A DNA stretch of 64,000 nucleotides from Talpa occidentalis (lineage: Eukaryota > Chordata > Mammalia > Eulipotyphla > Talpidae), in NCBI RefSeq assembly GCF_014898055.3, contig NW_023603184.1, forward strand, positions 33,975,359 to 34,039,358, given 5' to 3'. Under the pieces are notes generated by a model. It was not told where the DNA came from and searched no databases. It saw only the letters and a list, made by a program, of their open reading frames with translations. The translations under genes and the position numbers were made by a program. Shown piece after piece: positions 60,065-64,000 of this stretch; the stretch's first letter is position 1; the number at the start of each line of letters is the position of its first letter.

Positions 60065-60557
60065 TTCAATGTCATTCTTCAAAGAAATAGAACAATTATT
60101 GATGAAATTCATATGGAATCACCAAAAACCCCGAATAGCCAAAGCTCTACTGAAAAAAAAAAGAAGGGAATGGCGGCATCACACTCCCAGACTTCAAACT
60201 CTACTACAAAGCCATAATCATCAAAACTGCATGGTATTGGAACAAAAACAGACACACAGACCAATGGAATTGAATAGAAAATCCAGAAATAAACCCACAG
60301 ATTTATGTTCAACTAATCTTTGACAAAGGAGCAAAGAATATGCACTGGAGCAAAGAAAGTTTGTTCAATAAATGGTGCTGGGAAAACTGGGTCTTGCTAC
60401 ATGCAAAAGAATGAAGCTTGACTACTACCTAACACCATGCACAAAAACCAACTCAAAATGGATTAAAGAACTAGATATAAGACTTGAAACCATAAAATAC
60501 ATAGAAGGAAATATAGGCAAAACACTACATGATATCCACATCAAAGACATCTTTACA

Positions 60558-60864
60558 GGGCCTCCCCGGTGGCGCAGCGGTTGAGCGCTGGGTTGCGAAG
60601 CTGCCTGAAGCCTCTGCAGCGCCAGTTCGATCCCCAGCTGCTCCCCGGCCACCGGAGGAGGGTCCCACATGGCGCGCAGACCTCTCCTGCCGCCCGCTGC
60701 TCCCCTCAGCAGTGTACTTCGGTCCTTCTGCCTGCTCTGTTCCCTGCTCTGGCTCTGGTGAATTCTCTCACCCTCCCGCACTTCTGACTGTACCCAGTGC
60801 TTGTATAAATAAATAAATAAATCTTTAAAAAAAATAAAGTTTAGAATCTTAAAAAAAAAAAAAA
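60558..60864 (+). mobile_element. tRNA-derived SINE in L1 ORF2 (copy K, younger subtype)
   Basis: Head gggcctccccggtggcgcag, perfect box A TGGCGCAGCGG, box B-like AGTTCGATCCC, tail 'gcacttctgactgtaccca', AATAAATAAATAAATCTTT. After a first A-run comes 'taaagtttagaatctt' and then an A17 run. A perfect 15-bp TSD, aaagacatctttaca, lies at 60543-60557 and 60865-60879, and a shared G makes a 16th base possible. Confidence 0.95.
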
Positions 60865-61722
60865 AAAGACATCTTTACAGACACATCACCCAAAGCAGTG
60901 ATAGTGAAGGCAAAGATAAACAGCTGGGACTACATCAAATTAAAGAGCTTCTGCACAGCAAAAGAGACAATAACAAAAACAAAGAGAAACCCCACCAACT
61001 GGGAGAACATTTTTGCACCCAACACTAATGATAAAGGACTGATCACAAAAATCTACAAAAAGCTGATAAGACTCAACAAAAACAAAGAAAATAATCCAGT
61101 CAAAAAATGGGCAGAAGAGCTAAAAAGAAACTTCTCTGAAGAGGAAATGCAAATGGCCAACAGGTATATGAAAAAATGTTCAACATCACTTGTAATCAGG
61201 GAAATGCAAATCAAAACTACCATGAGATACCATCTCACACCAGTGAGAATGGCACATATTAAAAAAACTAGCAACAACAAATGTTGGCAAGGTTGTGGAG
61301 AAAAAGGAACTCTCCTACACTGTTGGTGGGAGTGCAAACTTGTCCAGCCACTATGGAGAGCTGTGTGGAGATTTCTTGACCTACTAAACATAGAGCTTCC
61401 ATATGATCCAGCAATTCCACTCCTAGGTATTTACCCAAAAGACACAGAAACATCAATTCCAAAGGGCACCTGCACCCCTATGTTTATAGCAGCACTATTT
61501 ACAATAGCGAAGCTTTGGAAACAACCCAAATGCCCAAAAATAGATGACTGGATCAAGATGATGTGGTATATATACACCATGGAATATTACTCAGCATTCA
61601 AAAAAGATAAACAAATGCAATTTGCAGCAACATGGATGGAGCTGGAAGGGATCATGCTCAGCGAAATAAGCCAGAAAGAAAAAGAAAAATACCGGATGGT
61701 CTCATTCATAGCAGGAATCTAG

Positions 61723-61920
61723 AAAACTTAAATAAGGGACCAGGAAAAAGAATAACTATAAGAAAGAAAATATTAAAATCAACAAACAACTATGAACCAG
61801 AGACACTCTATGGGGATTGTAGGGCAGGGAAAGGAGGGATTGGGATCAAAATAAAGGCATTGTAATTGTATGGGGAATATAAAAATAAAATTTAAATAAA
61901 ATAAAAAATAAAAATAAAAA
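61723..61920 (+). other. L1 3'UTR and first A-rich tail, with G-rich motif
   Basis: The 3'UTR has GGGG-N6-GGG-CA-GGG-N6-GGG (61812-61838), a quadruplex-type motif, and further GGG at 61842. Equivalent G-rich strips are present at 22277 and 52490 in other copies. After 'tatggggaatat' the sequence passes directly into AAATAAAATTTAAATAAA. About 60 bp found in the other copies ('ccaaaatgaaaatgcacaca' onward) is missing. Confidence 0.85.
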
Positions 61921-62349
61921 GTAATAATCAGATGGTAGTAGTGGATGAACACAAAAATAGTAAAATCTTTGCTGTGGTTTGATGAAAACTGTAACATCTA
62001 TATATGTAGGAAAGATTCAACCAATGATTTTCCATGATCCTCGTATTCAGAGACTGGAACTGGCATTTGTTAACAGCAAGGAAAGTGTTCAGCCATAAAT
62101 GACAGCCCAATTCCTATTTGCCTAAACAATATCTTTCTAAAACACAGGCAAGTCTAAAGCAGTGTTATCCAGTAAGAAATACAATGTGAGAAATTCAGGC
62201 CACATATGTAAGAGTTCTAAGGGCGACATTAAGTAAGTAAAAGAAACAAAGTTGATTTTTAGTAATATATTTTATTTAATTGAACAGATCCAATGTATTA
62301 TGATTTCAACATGTAATTACCATTAAAAATATTAATCACATAAAAAAAA
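61921..62349 (+). mobile_element. 3'-transduced non-L1 sequence with second poly(A)
   Basis: About 420 bp without L1 similarity lies between the L1 A-rich tail and a second A-run (62342-62350), which directly abuts the TSD. An ATTAAA signal lies at 62322-62327, 14 bases before the final A-run. The segment includes a piece of an old DNA-transposon-like repeat (62160-62335). This arrangement is expected when L1 transcription reads through its own signal at the source locus and the flanking DNA is carried along. Confidence 0.9.
62160..62335. mobile_element. old DNA-transposon-like repeat within the transduced DNA
   Basis: 'gcagtgttatccagtaagaa', 'aggccacatatgtaagagtt', 'agtaatatattttatttaat' and 'gatttcaacatgtaatta' follow the opposite end of the family seen at 2845-2990. 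It was presumably present at the L1 source locus. Confidence 0.45.
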
Positions 62350-62359
62350 AGTGTATTTC

Positions 62360-62461
62360 AGTCCATCTGCCTGTTCCACTCCCCACTCTGTCTCTGGTGA
62401 ATCCTCTCACCCCTACACCCCAGCTCTTATATGCATAAGTAAATAAAGCTTTAAAAAAATA
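62360..62461 (+). mobile_element. right half of split SINE (copy H)
   Basis: 'agtccatctgcctgttcc', then 'tctctggtgaatcctctcac', 'cagctcttatatgcataa', AAATAAAGCTTT and an A-rich tail, followed by the outer TSD copy. It belongs to the older SINE subtype by its 3' segment. Confidence 0.95.
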
Positions 62462-62474
62462 AAATAAGCAGCTC

Positions 62475-62884
62475 TTAGCAGACATAATGAAAAAGAACAA
62501 AGATAATTGGACTACAAAAGTACTCAACAGTGCAAAGTCAAGCAAAGTCCCACCCACAAGCCACCTCAAATAGACTGACTTCTTGCCCGAAAGAGAAATT
62601 ATTAGAAAAACTATAATTCACAACAAGACATCGGTGTATACTATAACTTATAAAAATGGAACAGAAAATTATGAGAAAAACACAGTATGTGATTAGATTT
62701 TTGTAAGTCTGAAACGCATGACCGCTAAGTTTTTTCAATGGAGTCAATAAACAAAGAGATTCGCCATCGAAAAAACTGAGATAACAATGTAAATACATGC
62801 TCAGGAAAAATTCTTAAATCTCAAAAGAAATCATCTAACATTGACAGGTATTGATGAGAAAAAAAATTAAACTCATGAAATATG
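62475..62884. other. unassigned sequence
   Basis: Right flank of the split SINE; no gene or repeat recognised. Confidence 0.4.
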
Positions 62885-63156
62885 TTTTTTTTTTTTTTTA
62901 AGATTTAATTTATTTATTTATACAAGCACTGGGTATAGTCAGAAGCGCGGGAGGGTGAGAGAATTCACCAGAGTCAGAGCGGGGAGCAGGGCAGGCAGAC
63001 TGACGAAATACACTGCTGAGGGGAGCAGCAGGCGGCAGGAGAGGTCTGCTCGCCATGTGGGACCCTCGCCTGGTGGCTGGGGATCGAACTGGCGCTGCAC
63101 AGGCTGCGGGCAGCTTCGCAACCCAGCGCTCAAGCGCTGTGCCACCGGGGAGGCCC
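62885..63156 (-). mobile_element. tRNA-derived SINE (copy L, younger subtype)
   Basis: On the minus strand: head GGGCCTCCCCGGTGGCACAG, box B AGTTCGATCCC, younger tail 'cgcttctgactatacccag', TATAAATAAATAAATTAAATCTT and an A-run (a T-run at 62885-62899 on plus). No convincing TSD; it abuts an old L1 piece. Frames of 79-114 codons over it are noise. Confidence 0.93.
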
Positions 63157-63159
63157 CAG

Positions 63160-63520
63160 ATATCTTTCTTAGAAACATTCTTGGAAAAGAAATAGGGATG
63201 GAGCTGAAGGAAATTATGCTGGGTCATGCCTGTCAGAGGGAATAAGACAAACACCTTTCGTTTTACTCATATGTGGAAAGTAAAGGAACCAAATGAATAA
63301 AAACAAAACAAACTCAGACCATACAAACAAAACAGATGTTACCAGAAAGGAAGGGGGAGGAGTGGGTAAATGGGTAAAAGGAGTCAATTTTATGGTGAAG
63401 AGTGGAAACTAGACTTCGGGTGGAAAGTACAGGCAGTATATACAGATGCTGTTTTATAATGTTGTACTCCTGAAACCTACATCTTATAAAATAATGTTAA
63501 TTCAATTAAAAATTTAATTG
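63160..63520 (+). mobile_element. old LINE-1 3' end (L1M-type)
   Basis: 'gggatggagctgaaggaaat', 'actcatatgtggaaagtaa' and 'tataatgttgtactcctga' with 'aacctacatcttataaaata' are a decayed ORF2 end and 3'UTR, ending in an A/T-rich tail near 63520. Confidence 0.82.
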
Positions 63521-64000
63521 AAAAAGAGAAATACAACTAGGTTCTATTTTTGGCTTACTAAGAGTTTATATCAAAAATAATTATTGAGTTTTCATTAGTG
63601 TTTCATTGGAATATGACCATGTGACTTTTTCCTGCTGGTCTACTCACATAAAAGAATATATTAGTAGAATTCAAAAAACCAAATTCCTATTTGTACATGG
63701 TACCGTATTCTTTAAATATGTGTGCAGTTCAGAACCAAAGATATAAAAGAAAAATATGCCTTGAACTTGAAGTGCTTGAATTTTCAGGTGGAAATGTTTC
63801 ACTTATAAGCAAACAAAAAAAAAGCAGGTATATGCTAATAAAATTAATGAGTTTTAAGGATTGAAAAAATAAATTCAAGACAGCATTTGAATAAAAAGAA
63901 AGAGTAATCACAAAGGAAACACAAAGTCACTGGTCTCAGATTTCAGTTCCAAAACAGCAAATGCTAGGAAACCATCTAGCACTAGTTGCAGAATGATAGC
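63521..64000. other. unassigned sequence to window end
   Basis: AT-rich, with no supported gene or repeat. Confidence 0.4.

Larger units (their letters stand above)
57292..61722 (+). pseudogene. L1 ORF2 (endonuclease-reverse transcriptase), frameshifted and SINE-interrupted
   Basis: The endonuclease starts at MAKTDANISILTLNVNGLN and has CCLQETH with the catalytic Glu near 57418. GDFN (57719-57730) and SDHEG (~57971) follow in a second frame. The reverse transcriptase (58341-59430, third frame) has SPGPDGF (58704-58724), [10 protein letters not shown] and FADD (59391-59402). The Cys-rich motif CX3CX7HX4C (61282-61335) is intact in the last frame, which ends at TAG 61720-61722. Frameshifts lie near 57710, 58340, 59430, 59600 and 60160, and a TAG at 57812-57814. 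SINEs interrupt it at 59801 and 60558. ORF2p nicks target DNA and reverse-transcribes L1 RNA; this copy cannot encode it. Confidence 0.95.
54504..62349 (+). mobile_element. near full-length LINE-1 with 3' transduction and three nested SINEs
   Basis: The insertion is bounded by a 10-bp TSD, agtgtatttc, at 54494-54503 and 62350-62359, inside SINE copy H. Removing three later SINEs (about 915 bp with their TSD copies) leaves about 6.5 kb of L1 to the end of its A-rich tail (~61920), the usual full length. Order: 5'UTR (54504-56199), ORF1 (56200-57219), 72-bp A-rich spacer, ORF2 (57292-61722), 3'UTR, A-rich tail, ~420 bp of non-L1 DNA, poly(A). Both ORFs are broken, so it is not autonomous now. 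It is the reference copy for the other young L1 pieces in the window. Confidence 0.95.

Noticed and set aside
60558..60640. tRNA gene candidates at SINE heads with box A and box B
   Set aside because: The heads do not fold as an intact tRNA with acceptor stem and are followed by the SINE body and A-rich tail, each with a TSD.
54504..61920. An active, protein-coding L1
   Set aside because: ORF1 has two stop codons, and ORF2 has at least five frameshifts, one stop and two SINE insertions.
1..64000. CRISPR array, bacterial operon or phage-type system
   Set aside because: No spaced direct repeats or operon layout; the repeats are mammalian retroelements and microsatellites.

Overview
This is a piece of a mammalian nuclear genome. 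It is AT-rich and consists mostly of LINE-1 (L1) retrotransposon copies of several ages, a tRNA-derived SINE family with an AATAAA/TCTTT A-rich tail, and old L2, MIR and MER5A-type relics. I find no exon, RNA gene, rRNA or CRISPR that I can support as a host gene. The open reading frames longer than about 120 codons fall on either strand of L1 ORF1/ORF2 or in unassigned DNA without recognisable domains. The SINE head resembles tRNA-derived SINEs of laurasiatherian mammals. The species cannot be fixed from sequence alone; a bat is possible but is a guess.

Layout. The first 1.4 kb is the 3' half of a minus-strand L1 of a fairly young family, with 427 open codons of ORF2. From 1.4 to 36 kb there are older L1 pieces, L2, MIR and MER5A copies, four SINEs or SINE fragments, and long unassigned stretches. 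A MER5A copy near 23.0 kb carries a 30-unit CAG tract. An old plus-strand L1 covers 36.6-39.9 kb. From 40 to 54 kb there are MIRs, an L1M-type 3'UTR, a large L2 split by a SINE, and a short L1 at 51.66-52.63 kb with an internal inversion typical of twin priming.

The most informative locus is 54.3-62.5 kb. An old SINE with its own target-site duplication (TSD) is split by a nearly complete L1 of about 6.5 kb. That L1 has a 5'UTR with about 2.5 tandem units of ~190 bp, a 339-codon ORF1 broken by two stops, and an ORF2 with endonuclease, reverse transcriptase and Cys-rich C-terminal regions broken by several frameshifts. It carries about 420 bp of non-L1 DNA after its own A-rich tail, ending in a second poly(A) and the TSD, which is the structure of a 3' transduction. 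Three younger SINEs later inserted into this L1, each with a TSD. The nesting gives a relative clock: older SINE subtype, then L1, then younger SINE subtype.

No gene network or new molecular system is visible. The interest lies in the retrotransposition mechanisms recorded here and in a few sequences that may form unusual DNA structures. Family names for ancient repeats come from recalled consensus patterns, and their boundaries are approximate.
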